NCBI GenBank assembly: GCA_002104985.1
Contig: MCGO01000097.1
Location: 1 to 64,000, forward strand
Source: Rhizoclosmatium globosum
Lineage: Eukaryota > Chytridiomycota > Chytridiomycetes > Chytridiales > Chytriomycetaceae
DNA length: 64,000 bases
Direction of reading: 5' to 3'
How positions within the stretch are numbered: the first letter of the stretch is position 1; each line of letters opens with the position of its first letter. This document shows positions 25,380-35,968 of the stretch, piece after piece. The notes under the pieces are model-generated. The model worked only from the letters and a program-made list of their open reading frames with translations, was not told where the DNA came from and did not search any database. A program made the translations under genes and the position numbers.

Positions 25380-26192
25380 CTAATGCGTCCAAGCCTCAAC
25401 ACGCAAACGCCAATAATCCAGAGTCCAAACACCTTGTGAATCACACAAAACAGGTCTCAACTGCTCCACAATCTCATTCTTCAACTCCTCTCGTTCTTCG
25501 TCACTTCCTAACACGTCCATAAACGCCATTCCAAACGTATCCAACCATCCCTTCAATCCAGCTTCCAACAAAACAGTCGGTCTACCCACAAGCGTCGCGG
25601 TCACATCAGTAAACCCATTCTTCTCCAATAAAAGCTTGTATTCTGCCGGACTGGGGAAATACCAAGGCGACACAGCCCATCCATCAAACCCACGCTTATT
25701 GAGTCCATTAATCAACGCTGCATGAACACTCGCAATGTTTAAGAACCCTCCAAATTCAGCAACAAAACGACCTTGATGGTTTGACTTCAAGACGGCTCGG
25801 ATTCCTCGGACGACTTGAGCGGGAGACTTCTTCATCCAGTGGAGAGCGGCGTTTGAAAAGACGGCATCAAACTTGTCGGTTGCAGTTCCCCATTCCGAAG
25901 TGTGTAGATCGTGGCTGTCCAAAACACTGTAAGTATCCGCAGAATTGGGGAAGTTCTCCTTCGCTTGACGAATCATATCGGGACTGGCGTCGTTTGCAAC
26001 CACAATGGCACCAGATAGCCGGATGCGTTCAGTCAAGATTCCATCACCACACCCAATGTCCATGATTCTTTCGCCAGGTTTTGGAGCGAGGACTTCAAGG
26101 ATTGGAGTTCCGAGTTGTGGCACAAACGAGGCATGTTGCGAGTAGGCCTTGGGAGACCAAGTGTAAGTTGTTGAAGTTGTGGTTGTAGTCAT
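25380..26192 (-). CDS. Class I SAM-dependent methyltransferase (trans-aconitate methyltransferase-like)
   Basis: A single-exon frame of 270 residues from ATG 26192, beginning with a Thr-rich stretch. The SAM-binding motif I is IMDIGCGDG (about residues 42-50), followed by an acidic end of beta-2 (VVANDASPDM) and motif IV-like FDAVFSNAALHWM, where the HWM ending resembles the Tam/Methyltransf_11 group. The length fits small-molecule methyltransferases of that group. The substrate cannot be read from sequence, and trans-aconitate is only the nearest family label. It lacks a signal peptide and membrane segments, so it is probably cytosolic. It converges with the SAP gene, with stop codons 144 bp apart. 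The absence of introns sets it apart from its neighbours. Confidence 0.85.
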   Translation of the reverse strand: MTTTTTSTTYTWSPKAYSQHASFVPQLGTPILEVLAPKPGERIMDIGCGDGILTERIRLSGAIVVANDASPDMIRQAKENFPNSADTYSVLDSHDLHTSEWGTATDKFDAVFSNAALHWMKKSPAQVVRGIRAVLKSNHQGRFVAEFGGFLNIASVHAALINGLNKRGFDGWAVSPWYFPSPAEYKLLLEKNGFTDVTATLVGRPTVLLEAGLKGWLDTFGMAFMDVLGSDEEREELKNEIVEQLRPVLCDSQGVWTLDYWRLRVEAWTH

Positions 26193-26983
26193 TTTTTGGT
26201 TATTATGTTTTGTGAATGCTTGATTTTTGGTTTGATTTTTAAGTGTTCAGATTATAAATAACAGGTTCCAAATTATTAACACTTGAAAAATACAGCTCTA
26301 GCCATTATTAATAAGAAAAAACCAAGGCTGGAGCCTGGCTCCCCACTCATTGTGAGTCATAATAGTAAGCAGAAGTGGGCTTCAACTTGTAAGATGGCAA
26401 AAAAGTGTTTTTAGTGGCAGAGGTATATCTCATTCCTGACTTCTATTTGTTTCATAGCATACAGAGTAGAAATGCCAGCTCCAAAGCTCCCTCTGCAGCG
26501 CCTATCCCACATAACGTTTTGATCAGGAAGATTAAGACATATGTTAGGAGAGACAAGGGCTGTGATATACTGCAATGAATGCATACATTGTTTTCCGTAT
26601 ATACGTTTTCCCAAATTTCAAACACATTGTGATCAATCAATGCAAGATCAATTGTTTTCAATTGCAAATCAATCTCTTGGTTTTCTGTACAGCTTTAGTT
26701 CTGTGGTATCATGCTTAAGATTGGTTGATTTTTGAATTGGTAGCAAGCTTTTAACCTTCCATAAGTTAAAATGAGATCATCTTGTTTTAGTAAAAGCCAA
26801 AAACAGGGGAATTTGAAAGATTGAGGCAAGACGTGGGAAACGGTTCCACGTGTTTCAAAAAATTTCTTTAAATGTGAGCACACCCAAGATCCAATGGCTT
26901 GCAGTTCAGAATACAGCCACTGGCACCTGTTGACCCAATGCTGGATCATCTCCAATTTGCAGCAAGGTATTGCGGATTCTAAT
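26193..26983. other. Intergenic, no gene seen
   Basis: AT-rich sequence upstream of the methyltransferase and left of the foldback element. Short frames here lack domain motifs. Confidence 0.5.
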
Positions 26984-27033
26984 AAATACCCAGCTAAAGC
27001 TGGGGCGTGATCCTGGCTGGGTTCCTTCAGAAA
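26984..27033 (+). repeat. 50-bp direct repeat, left copy, flanking the foldback element
   Basis: Starts AAATACCCAGCTAAAGCTGG and is identical over 50 nt to 27975-28024, which sits in the centre of the foldback. It contains a small palindrome, CCAGCTAAAGCTGG. Confidence 0.85.
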
Positions 27034-27063
27034 TGAACAAATGTTTTTATTTAATGTTTATTA

Positions 27064-28767
27064 CCTGGCTGGGTATACCAGCCAGGGGTTTCTTCTGCGA
27101 TGTGTGTGCAGGCGAGTCGAACCTTTCGGCAGAACCTCAACCGTGGGAAGCTCCAGTATGTTTTTTTGGGTGTCTTTTTCCTCAAGTCCTGCTTTTTCTG
27201 AGGGCAAAACCGGATCCCCAACCACACAATATCCACTCCAAACAAATCGTAAATAAAGTAAAAGTATTATTAAAGTGTTGAATAAGAGGCGGTGGTCGTG
27301 AGGCAGGCAGAAACCAAAACCTTCAAAACCTATCTCCTCCCTCAATTTTCTCGTGATTCCCCTCCAACTTTATTAAATGATGAAAGACTAAAATCCAAAG
27401 GCAACCTAGAGCCGTTTTTTTCGATAACGGCTCAGGGTCCCGAGTTGCGCGTGTTGGGTTCGAGGTGTGTGCCCCGCCGGAGCTCCTTTATTCTTTGTTC
27501 GATCGTTTCGATATTTTAACCAGTAATATAAATTAATTTTATTAATTGTTTGCTTAAGTTTCAGCCAAATCGCGTTAGCCGTTCCCGAGTCGCAGCCAAG
27601 TGGTGTTCAAACCCAAACTCAAACCACAATTCTGGTCTAAATACAAGACCATAGAACGTCATACTTTCTCTTAAGAATAAATCAATATTAATTCATCGAT
27701 TTATTAAGACCTCGTCGCGATCTGGGTAAACTCCAAAAATACTTGTTCTTTTTCAGACTGAAGTTGGGTTCTCGTCCACAACCTTCCAGCACATTCTACA
27801 CTCTGCCCAAATATTCCCACCATTAAAAAGTATTAATACACGTTTATTTTCCATTGTTTAGCAAAAACGAGACCCCTGTCTAAAATATCCAGTTTCATTT
27901 GAGATGCCCTCGTGCAGAACTACTGCAACGTCTCCAAAGTAATTGGAATAACTCAGCTCCTTTGTCGACTTTTTAAATACCCAGCTAAAGCTGGGGCGTG
28001 ATCCTGGCTGGGTTCCTTCAGAAAGTAAGAAAACGTATTTATTTAATCTTTATTTAAAAAGACAAAGGATTTAAGTTATTCCAATTACTTTGGAGACGAT
28101 GCGGTAGTTCTGGACGATAGCATCTCAAATGAAACGACAAGGGTCTCGTTTTTGCTAAACAAAAGAAAATAAACGTGTATTAATGCGTTTTAATGGTAGG
28201 AATATTTGGGGAGGGTGTAGAATGTGCTGGAAGGTTGTGGAAGACAACCCAAGTTCAGTCCAAAAAAGTGAAGTATTTTTTGAGTTAATTCAGATCCCGA
28301 CGAGGACTTAATAAACCGACAAATTAATATTGTTTTATTACTAAGAGAAAGTATGATGTTCTATAGTCTTGTATTTAGACCAGGGTTGTGGTTTGAATTT
28401 GGGTTTGAACACCACTTGGCTGCGACTCGGGAACGGCTGAAGCGATATGGCTGAAACTTTAGAGAACAAATAATAAAGTTGATATTAATATCTGGTTAAA
28501 ATATCGAAACGATCGAAGAAAGAATAAAGGAGCTGCGCCGAGGCCCACACCTCAACCGCCGTCACTCCCCTCTTATTCAACACTTTAATGTAAGCTTTAT
28601 TTTATGAATGATACGTTTTCTTCACATATGTTTTGGTTGGGGATCCGGTTTTGTCCTCGGCAAAAAAACACCAGAGCTTCCCACGGTTGAGGTTCTGCCA
28701 AAAGGTTCGACCCTCGCCCACACACACACACGCAGAAGAAACCCCTGACTGGGTAAACCCAGCCAGG
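27064..28767. mobile_element. Foldback (large inverted-repeat) element
   Basis: The left arm (about 27064-27965) and right arm (about 28060-28767) are diverged reverse complements. Matching blocks include CCAGCCAGGGGTTTCTTCTG-like ends, AACCTCAACCGTGGGAAGCT with its inverse near 28676, GGATCCCCAACC with its inverse, and AATTGGAATAACT with its inverse near 28080. Both ends are CCTGGCTGGGT-like. The centre (about 27970-28058) holds the second copy of the 50-bp repeat found just left of the element. I found no protein-coding frame, so the element is non-autonomous or a rearranged duplicate. A transcript across it would fold into a hairpin with arms of about 700 bp. Confidence 0.75.
27975..28024 (+). 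repeat. 50-bp direct repeat, right copy, at the foldback centre
   Basis: Identical to 26984-27033, 991 bp away. Confidence 0.85.
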
Positions 28768-29985
28768 AAATCAACAAGGATTTCTATGGTTTGCAAGACC
28801 CTCTTAGAGGTGGTTGCACTGTATAGAAGACCACTTTGTGACAAACATGGATTTTCTGATCCAGCATCTCTCAACCATATTGGACAAGAACATTGAACCA
28901 ATTTAGACTCAAATCCATTTTCCATATCATCTCTCTAAAGAGTGCAAGGTCATAAGAAGAAGGTATCAACTACTGTGTACGTGTGGAATTGGAGTTAGTT
29001 GTGAAAAGAGGAGTCTTATCGTGTGTTGAAGAGTTTGTTCAATCTTAGTCAATAAATAAAACAACTTTTGTTGATTTCCCACATCCTCTATGCCATAGCT
29101 GACACCATCATAAACATACACACCCTAGTCCCAATTTCCAGCACTATCCAGGCTATAGCAGACACCTTCCTTGTGCAATCTATGAATGCTATCACCTTTT
29201 TTTGTGATGCCTTAATTGGCACCAGGGCACACCTGACACCCATCTACAAAAAGCCGCCTCTGGAATCACATTCAGTCAAATTGGGCAACAATCTTGGCAG
29301 CAGTTCAAGTATTTATTGGAATTCTTTCAATTCTTATCAGTGTGATATTGCAACAACTGTACTGATGGTACTTCCCATCCATTGACCATAATTTTTCTTG
29401 TATCTCCCACTTGCAAGGAGGCAACTATAATGGAGACTTTGAGAGGACATTGATGTCATTAGAGATGTGCTGTATTTCTGACAGTCAAGACCACTGAGCA
29501 ACGAACTGATACATAAAGAAAAACCTAACAAAAATATATACCAAAATGATACTCATCAACCCAAAATCTTTTACCGGTGGCCTCAACTGAATTTCTTTGT
29601 CCTCTTCAACATCATTATCAGAGGAGTCATTAACTTCCTTTCTATCTCCCTCATCCTGTTCCTCATCCTCATCCTTATCATCATCATCCTCTACCGCATC
29701 CTCTGTCTGCACTGTACTCACTAGACTAAACACTCATACACACATCAACCAAGTACACAATGGGTAATCAGTAACGGAGGTCTTGGTTTATTAAAAGACT
29801 ATCGACACTTTACTTACCATTAGAGTCTAGATTGATCTTGATTTGAATTGTCAATATATTTAGTTCAGTGGGTGTAAACGGATGCAGTCGCCTTCGCTGC
29901 CGTAGTTTGATTCCCGCATAGAGCATTTTTCACACTTTAGACCATGAATCAATATTGCACGATACGGAACAGTAAGTGATAAAGA
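28768..29985. other. Intergenic, no gene called
   Basis: Includes an acidic low-complexity frame on the minus strand (29485-29733) and AT-rich sequence. No domain is recognised. Probably transposon-derived. Confidence 0.4.
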
Positions 29986-29989
29986 ACAA

Positions 29990-30450
29990 TAAATGACGAT
30001 GCGAGGGACTTTAGCGGTAATTTCATCCCGGATAAATCCAGCACATCTTTATTGATTGTTTTTGGAAGCCCAAAAAATCATGCCATATCCAGAAATCATA
30101 TGACACAACAGCTTTCAGAATCACAGTTGCTCTCGTCTTTCCCTTTGTACTGTCCTTTCATCGCTTGAGGGCAATTCTTGCAAACCCAGTGCGTACAATC
30201 CAACAATCCTAACATGCCAGTGAAGCCTTGCTTAGCATTTTTGGTTAACAATCTTATCACTCCTATTCTGTTGGAGATTGTAGGTATTCTATCCAACAAA
30301 GAGTCAAAATGGATGCACAGAACCCATAACAGAGAACCTGCCATGCTGCACAGACCTTTTGCCATCCTGCTGGAAGTAAGAATTATTTGCAATGACAGTG
30401 TTGGCAATGTGATTGAGTAAAACCCTGAGCATTCAAAAGCGTCCACTGAA
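29990..30450 (-). pseudogene. Decayed PIF/Harbinger transposase fragment
   Basis: The minus strand carries the segment GFTGMLGLLDCTHWVCKNCP followed by QAMKGQYKGKD. This matches the first-Asp block typical of PIF/Harbinger DDE transposases (G-F-x-G-M-L-G-x-x-D-C-x-H-W). Downstream the signal continues only in other frames, as SYDFWIWHDFLG and then GLPKTINKDVLDLSG, so at least two frameshifts are present. Upstream, RLLTKNAKQ fits the region just before the block. No terminal inverted repeats or target duplication were found for this copy, so its borders are unknown. It is clearly inactive. It is more diverged from the second Harbinger copy at 33797 than simple duplication of one element would suggest. 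Confidence 0.6.
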
Positions 30451-31438
30451 AATGATTCATTGTATCATGGCCATTTGAAGTAGTCGTCAAATAGAATTTG
30501 ATAATCTTTTCAAACTCTCTGTAATATTTGGTGCTTGTCCCGGTATTGAGCCGCCATGCGAGTGTTGCTGTGTGGTTGAGTGATGAACAAAAGAGAGTAG
30601 CATTTCAAATGAGTCATTTTGGCCACCTATTTGAAGCATTTGACCCCATTAAGAAGAAGCTGGCTGATGGAGGTATGTGCCAGTGCGTGGAGGGAGTCAG
30701 GGGAGCAACTTTGCATTTGGTCTGTGATTTGGTAGATGGAGTGATGTGGAAAAATATAAATCAACCCTTTTTTTCTCAAGAGAACCTTTGCTTGGATATA
30801 ACTGACAATTTTATCTTTTCACTAATGTAACTGTAAATGTCCACGTGCTTTTTGCCTCAATGTCTGCAGCAATATATTGCTCTCTTGAAAGAGAGTTTGT
30901 TTATGGACTCAAAATAGTTGAACGCAATGAAGTAGCCCAACAATCTCAAATATGCTACAAATTAATGCAACAGTAGTTTCAACAAATTTATGACTCTAGA
31001 ACTATCCACGGAGGAGCCGAAGGCAGCTAGCTGTATATTGGAACTTGACCCAGTTGAAAAGGATCCCAAGAGATGAAAGCATGACTGTCCTAACATAATA
31101 AAAAATCAAGGGATAGGATTATTATGAGAAAGCTCTTAAGGACTGTCCCATCTCTGATTGATTGAATCTTATGTATCAATCTATCATCTGGTAAAGGCTC
31201 TGAGAACCTGGTTTATTTTGGTGAGGATTTGGTGTACATCTATTGTAAAGAACTTGCATGGAGAGAAAAGCTTCTGTCAGCATAGAAAAAGGCAAAAAAT
31301 AAGTTTTGACTTCTCTAAGGAATTTAGTGAAACTGTAGTGAAAATAAACAGGTCAGCAATCAACACTTTTGTGTCAGATATATTTAAACAGGTAAGTCCT
31401 CCAATCAAAACACAAAACTCACTTACTAGCATATACAT
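30451..31438. other. Intergenic, no gene seen
   Basis: AT-rich, short frames only; probably transposon debris beside the Harbinger fragment. Confidence 0.4.
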
Positions 31439-31440
31439 TA

Positions 31441-31971
31441 GGGGTGGCCCAAGTCAAGAAATTTGGCAAGATGAAAAGTTGAAGTTTGGGGGTGTTTTTA
31501 AAGCAATGTTTGAGGATTCAAACTACGTCGTCGTATTGAGGTGCTGCTTCGTAGCAGTAGGGGTGGTCAAAGTTGGGTGTTTTGGACAATTTTCACCCTC
31601 GCTTTTCAATTCCGCGTTTCGGAGCCGCTTTTGAGTTTTACAATTTTATTTTGCGTTCACCAGCAAACTGCTATGAAGAAACACCCCAAGAGGCCATGGT
31701 TCAAAACAGCAACTCTGACCCTCCCTTTCCACAGGTTTTGAACTGCCGCTTTTCACTTCGATTTTCAAATACCCCAATCTTTCCTTTTCATTTTGCCAAA
31801 TTTCTCAACACCCCTACTGTTGGGGATGAATTGCAAAATTGAGTTGCAAAACTGTCCAAACGTGGAATCAAAAAGAGAGGGGGGCATGGATTCAAAAAGC
31901 AAACAAATCAAAACTCCACTCTTTGCCCTTTTGAAAAAAAATTGTCCAAAACACCTACCTCTGTCAACCCT
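31441..31971 (+). mobile_element. MITE (outer copy) with TA-flanked GGGGTGG ends, split by a second MITE
   Basis: The left end TA-GGGGTGGCCCAAGTCAA and following sequence (ATGAAAAG, GGGTGTTTTTAAAGC) parallel the start of the MITE at 33240. The right part (GAAAAAAAATTGTCCAAAACA) parallels its end. The right terminus is degraded. The interruption at 31560-31814 is another member of the same family in opposite orientation. Confidence 0.55.
31560..31814 (-). mobile_element. MITE (inner copy), inverted, nested in the outer copy
   Basis: The left end GGGGTGGTCAAAGTTGGGTG and the interior (ACAGGTTTTGAACTGCCGC, TTTTGCCAAATTTCTCAAC) are the reverse complement of 33240-33580. It ends ...CACCCC and is flanked by TA at 31558-31559 and 31815-31816. 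The right terminal repeat has lost several bases. Confidence 0.65.
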
Positions 31972-31973
31972 TA

Positions 31974-32753
31974 TTCTCAATTGCAGTTTCTTAACTTCAA
32001 TAGACTTGAGGTCCAAGGACATTTGGGTTTAGTTGCCTTGGCTGGAAAAAGTTTCCTTCTTCCCAAGTGTAAGTAAACCCATTTGAGAAGGAATAAATCA
32101 CGTATCTTTTTCTTTACAACACAGTTGGTTCCCTCCCTTATTCCTTCTTCCATCCTCCTTAGCAGTTGCTATAACCAGATTGCTAGTGACTGACTCCAGT
32201 TCTCAGTCTCATCCTCTGACTGTGCCCCAACCAACCCGTGAAAACAAGTTAAAAGGTAATATTCCTAATCCAAGGTGGTGGCTCTCCACCTTTTTTTTTT
32301 GCAGAGGCGGATACAAACCTTTTAGTGAGTCCTCTGGATCTCAGATGCATCTTTGTCCAAGCTACACACACTATCAACATCAACAAGATCTGGCATAACC
32401 CAGTTGCTGTCCTGGCCTTGCAGGACTAGATTAATAGCTATTGGACTATAGGATGCACTGTCTAACCCAATCTAACATCCTTGGTCATTCAACAATCATC
32501 TGGCTCTTAAAGAAAAATGATTTTGATATACTCTACCTATTCCTCACATTCTGAATTTGTTCCAATCACACACAGTACATCAGAAAACTCAACCCAATAT
32601 TTTGCAGCATGATGAAGCATATGCAACATTACCTATACATTCCTTAGGATTTTTCAGATTTGAAATGTTAAAATGCCTTACAAATGCATGAAATGCAAAA
32701 TTATGGCTCTCTCATGGAAACATAAAGCAGCTTTTATAACTTTCAAGAGAGAC
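31974..32753. other. Intergenic, no gene seen
   Basis: AT-rich, with a poly-T tract near 32291-32301. No tRNA or domain-bearing frame. Confidence 0.4.
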
Positions 32754-33227
32754 TCAGTCAGACAAAATTGATTCAGTGTCAGATCCAACAGGAAAATTGT
32801 AACTCTTGCGGATGATAGACCAAAGGTTACGTTCTGCATACATATTCAAATAAACCTTTCCTGACTTTCTGTTTTGTCCATCCTGAAAATAAGGAATAAT
32901 GTGAGCTCTTCTTTTGATTGAATTGAGAGGAGCCACAACAATTGAATTCTTGTCTCCAACATGGGCAGGCTCAAGAATGAACAAGCCACTCTTGTTTTGT
33001 TGGTTTTGCGGCAGGGCCTGGTAATGTTGCAATACCACAAAATGTGATATGTTATTGCTATCTTGATGTTTAATAGCCATGAAGTGTTTTGCTCTTCCAA
33101 CAAGGAATTGACTTGCACCCAGGTTAGACTCCATGACAGAAGGCTTTAACTTATTCAACGTGTAGACACAAAAGTCTGGCAATCCCTTGTTAAGAAACTC
33201 AACATGTTGACTGCTGACTTTGACCAC
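32754..33227 (-). pseudogene. Remnant frame, possibly the C-terminal end of a transposon protein
   Basis: An open stretch of about 155 codons contains HFVVLQHYQALPQNQQ, APLNSIKRRAHIIPYF and VYLNMYAERNLW. The arrangement ('xxxIKRxAHxIPxF' followed by 'YxNxYA...') resembles the C-terminal ends of large fungal transposon-encoded proteins, but I recognise no catalytic motif and make no firm assignment. There is no credible ATG. The first codons run into sequence resembling a MITE end (CTTTGACCACCTCTAG, about 33217-33232), so the 5' part has been cut off by insertion. Confidence 0.3.
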
Positions 33228-33239
33228 CTCTAGTGACTA

Positions 33240-33580
33240 GGGGTGGTCAAAGTTGAGAAGTTTGAGAAAATGAAAAGCGAACATTGGGGCATTTGAAAAG
33301 CGCAGTTGCATCATTTTGAAAAGCGGCGGTTCAAAACCAGTGGAAAGGGATGGTCAGAGTTGCAGTTTTGAACCACGGCCTCTTGAAGAGTTTTGTCATA
33401 GAAGATTAGGTGGTGAAAAGCAAAATCGAATCGCGAAACTCAAAAGAGGCTCTCAAGAGCTAAATTGAAAAGCAATGTAGGGGGTTTGCTTTTGGATTCG
33501 AAAAGCGGATTTTGGACTTTTCGAAACTTCACGTTTTGCACTTTTGAAAATTGTCCAAAACACCCAACTTTGACCACCCC
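33240..33580 (+). mobile_element. MITE with intact terminal inverted repeats and TA duplication
   Basis: 341 bp bounded by GGGGTGGTCAAAGTTG at the left and CAACTTTGACCACCCC at the right, exact inverses, flanked by TA on both sides (33238-33239, 33581-33582). A TA duplication points to Tc1/mariner-type mobilisation. There is no coding capacity. It is the best-preserved of three family members here. Confidence 0.8.
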
Positions 33581-33796
33581 TAGTGGCACTACCCCATTGC
33601 CCCACCATTGCTTGTTGACAAAAGAAAGTACAGCCTAAAGCTTTTCTAATAAAACAAATTCAATAATTTAGGTTATCTATTACAAGCATAAGAGCAACTC
33701 CACCGTGCAGCTCTACTTTTTTCTTCATTTCGAAAATTTGAAACAAAAATAGAGCAGAGCAACCATCAACTCCACATCGGTAGCAACACCAACCCA

Positions 33797-34475
33797 ATGG
33801 ACAGCGATAGCGACAATGATGTCATGGACTTAATATTCGATGACAATGATATTACAGTGGTGGAACAGCTTCTAGAAGACGATTCAGACTTGGATCATGA
33901 AAAGAACAGAACACATGGCAGTTCCAAGCCAGGAAGGGCTCCTAACAAAACCAGAGACTATGAAGCAGCTTATCAACGACTATTTGACCACTACCTTGCT
34001 GGAGAGCCCCTCTATTCAGAAGAAATATTCCGCCGCCGCTTTAGAATGTCCCGTTTGCTATTTCAGCGCATTGCACAAGAACTTTAAAGTTATGACAGTT
34101 ACTTTACACGCAAGAAAGATGCGTAAGGAAAGCTTGGATTGTTTGGACTACAGAAGTGTGTCGCAGCAATTTGAATTCTTGCGTATGGCATTGCTGCGGA
34201 TGCAATGGATGAGTATTTGCAAATCGGAGAGAGTACTGCTCTAGAATCACTGGATCGTTTCTGCAAGGGAGTCATTGCGTTATTTGGGGCCGAGTTTCTT
34301 CGTGCCCCAACTGCTGAAGAACTGCAACGCATCTGTAACGAAAATGTTGCTCGTGGATTTCCTGGGCTATTGGGTACGCTGTTTTGTGGTTATTCTGATA
34401 TATGCTGAAGCTAAACAGGGTCTATTGACTGGATGAAGAATTGCCCTGTGGCCTGGCATGGTTAGTACGTTGGAA
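33797..34475 (+). pseudogene. PIF/Harbinger DDE transposase, 5' part, broken
   Basis: The frame starts MDSDSDNDVMDLIFDD (33797) and reads FRRRFRMSRLLFQRIAQEL. It meets a stop at 34085, then continues as SYDSYFTRKKDA, GLFGLQKCVAAI, LAYGIAADAMDEYLQIGEST and RGFPGLLG, the signature order of these transposases. A 47-nt GT-AG intron (about 34373-34419) joins LLG to GSIDWMKNCPVAWHG. Relative to the family pattern G-S-I-D-C-M-H-W-x-W-K-N-C-P, the C-x-H-W part is missing. At least three stops or frameshifts occur, and the remainder of the catalytic domain is absent after about 34475. It is inactive. Confidence 0.75.
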
Positions 34476-34714
34476 AAGAAAAAGAACCAACAATTGTTCT
34501 GGAATGACGAGGATGATGCTGGTGTTGAAACAGAGGACGCTGGCATGAACAGATACCAAAAAGGAACTCATTCTTGGCTCATAGACGAGAGGGGAAAGAT
34601 CAAAGATAATCAAAAATGGAAGGATTTGCAGGCAGATGTGATTGATCTTTGGCAGTGGAAAGGAAACTAGAATTAAACTATCCATCTCTTTATTACGTCA
34701 ACATATTTATCCAT

Positions 34715-35685
34715 TTAACCTTGATAAGATTCAATCAGCTTACGGCGCTTCAAGCGTACAATCTCGCGCGCATCATCGTCCAAGTCAGCAAGTCTGATTT
34801 TCAGAAGCTTGGTTTCGTTAAACTTGGCCAACAATCTATTCTTCTCCTCCTGAGCTTTGATAGTCTGTTCCAAGGCTTGTTGTTTGGCATTTGCCTGCTT
34901 TGACCGTTCCAATTCGCCCACTACCATCGTCTTTGCTGATTTGCACCCTTTAGGACGGCCGGTAGATTCCATTTGGTAATCGGTGGACTTGTAAACACTG
35001 TTCTCATTGTCTTTGTCTTCTGCGGAAGCAGCGGATTTTGAAACTCCCACATCAACCCCGCAATAGTTCCTCCACTTTGGCACGTCTTTTAACAATTCCC
35101 AGCAATCTCGAAATTTGAAGCTCATCTTAGTTGGCATGGTCCAGATCAGCTTGAACAGCGACGCAGAGGGTGAACACAAGATTGAGGCAATCGGGATCGA
35201 CGAGAGGTACCAAGGCAAGGGATACGGAAGAGCCTGTATGAACTTGGTATTTCAAGCTGAATTCGACCTCATAGACTCTGCATGCACGGTCATAGCTGAA
35301 AAGTGTTCAAAATTCGGACACTCTCAATAAGACACTCACTACTCGCTTTCAGCAATGCCGCTCTCTTCAAGGGCTGCCACAGCCGCGTACGAGTCACAGA
35401 ACTTGCTAAATCCAGCGCTGATCACAGAAAAGCGTTGCCGACATGAGTTACTGACACGATCCTGACCAATTCCTTTCTCTTCCTTCCCATGCTTGCAAAT
35501 ACGTTCCCAGAAATCTTCCCCTGTTGGATCCTGCAAAATCTGAAGCCACAATTTGACGAGTTTTTGTCTTCTCTGGCAGTGAAGGAGGCGCCACGCTTTT
35601 CATCTGCTGAGGCATTACTTTCATCCAACGTTGCTTGCAAAGCTTTTCTAGCAGCAGCGGGACTAATTTTGAACGAGTTGGCCAT
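34715..35685 (-). pseudogene. Harbinger accessory protein (Myb/SANT N-terminal, NAM-like C-terminal), split
   Basis: The N-terminal half (35685-35339, from MANSFKISPAAARKALQAT) holds a Myb/SANT-like segment: FTAREDK, then a one-base frame slip near 35560, then LVKLWLQILQDPTGEDFW and ERICKHG...RFSVISAGFSKFCDSYAA. The C-terminal half (about 35126-34715) reads MSFKFRDCWELLKDVPKW, GRPKGCKSAK and a Lys/Glu/Gln coiled stretch, as in NAM-associated C-terminal domains of PIF/Harbinger second proteins. These partners help the transposase enter the nucleus and bind DNA. The halves are separated by about 210 bp that encodes an acetyltransferase-like peptide on the other strand. The gene is non-functional. 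Confidence 0.65.
35115..35331 (+). pseudogene. GNAT-type N-acetyltransferase fragment inside the Harbinger element
   Basis: Plus-strand frame of about 70 codons: LVGMVQISLNSDAEGEHKIE followed by AIGIDERYQGKGYG and RACMNLVFQAEFD. This fits GNAT motif A, the acetyl-CoA binding signature [RQ]-x-x-G-x-[GA], here QGKGYG, preceded by the two expected beta strands. Only this part of the fold is present; motifs C, D and B are incomplete, so it is not an enzyme. It lies exactly between the two halves of the minus-strand accessory gene, which suggests a captured host gene fragment. The match is by pattern only and could be chance on the strand opposite a coding region. Confidence 0.45.
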
Positions 35686-35968
35686 AGCTAGGCAACATAG
35701 TTAGAACTTATCCCAGAGTCACCAAACCAAGCCACAAGTACTGCCAAAGGAATAAACACTACCTATTCAAAGAGTGGGGTCTGCAGGTGGTGCCGTTGGT
35801 CTTGCGCAAAAGTAGAGCAGGGGATGGAACTACTTCAAATGTGGACTTAAATGGAGCAATTTTCGGCTGTTCTATCAAAAATTGCCCCAAAACCTGTGCT
35901 GTGGCCACCATTTGCTTCAAATCTGATGGCAGAATGGAGAAAAGTGCTCTGCGTTGGAGTTGCTCTAA

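Larger units (their letters stand above)
33692..35965 (+). mobile_element. PIF/Harbinger-type element with TAA target duplication
   Basis: The ends are imperfect inverted repeats: GAGCAACTCCACCGTGCAGC at the left, and GAGCAACTCCAACGCAGAGC read inward from the right. They are flanked by TAA at 33689-33691 and 35966-35968; a 3-bp TWA duplication is the family hallmark. Inside are two convergent gene remnants: a DDE transposase (+) and a Myb/SANT plus NAM-like accessory protein (-), the usual Harbinger pair. Both have broken frames, so the copy is not autonomous. An acetyltransferase-like fragment lies within the accessory gene. Confidence 0.75.

Noticed and set aside
26970..27281. Overlapping frames inside the foldback arms
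   Set aside because: Both strands and both arms give short frames with no domain; they reflect the inverted repeat only.
29485..29733. Acidic 82-residue frame with a hydrophobic tail
   Set aside because: Composition follows a GAT/GAA-like simple stretch; no homologous pattern and no promoter or intron context.
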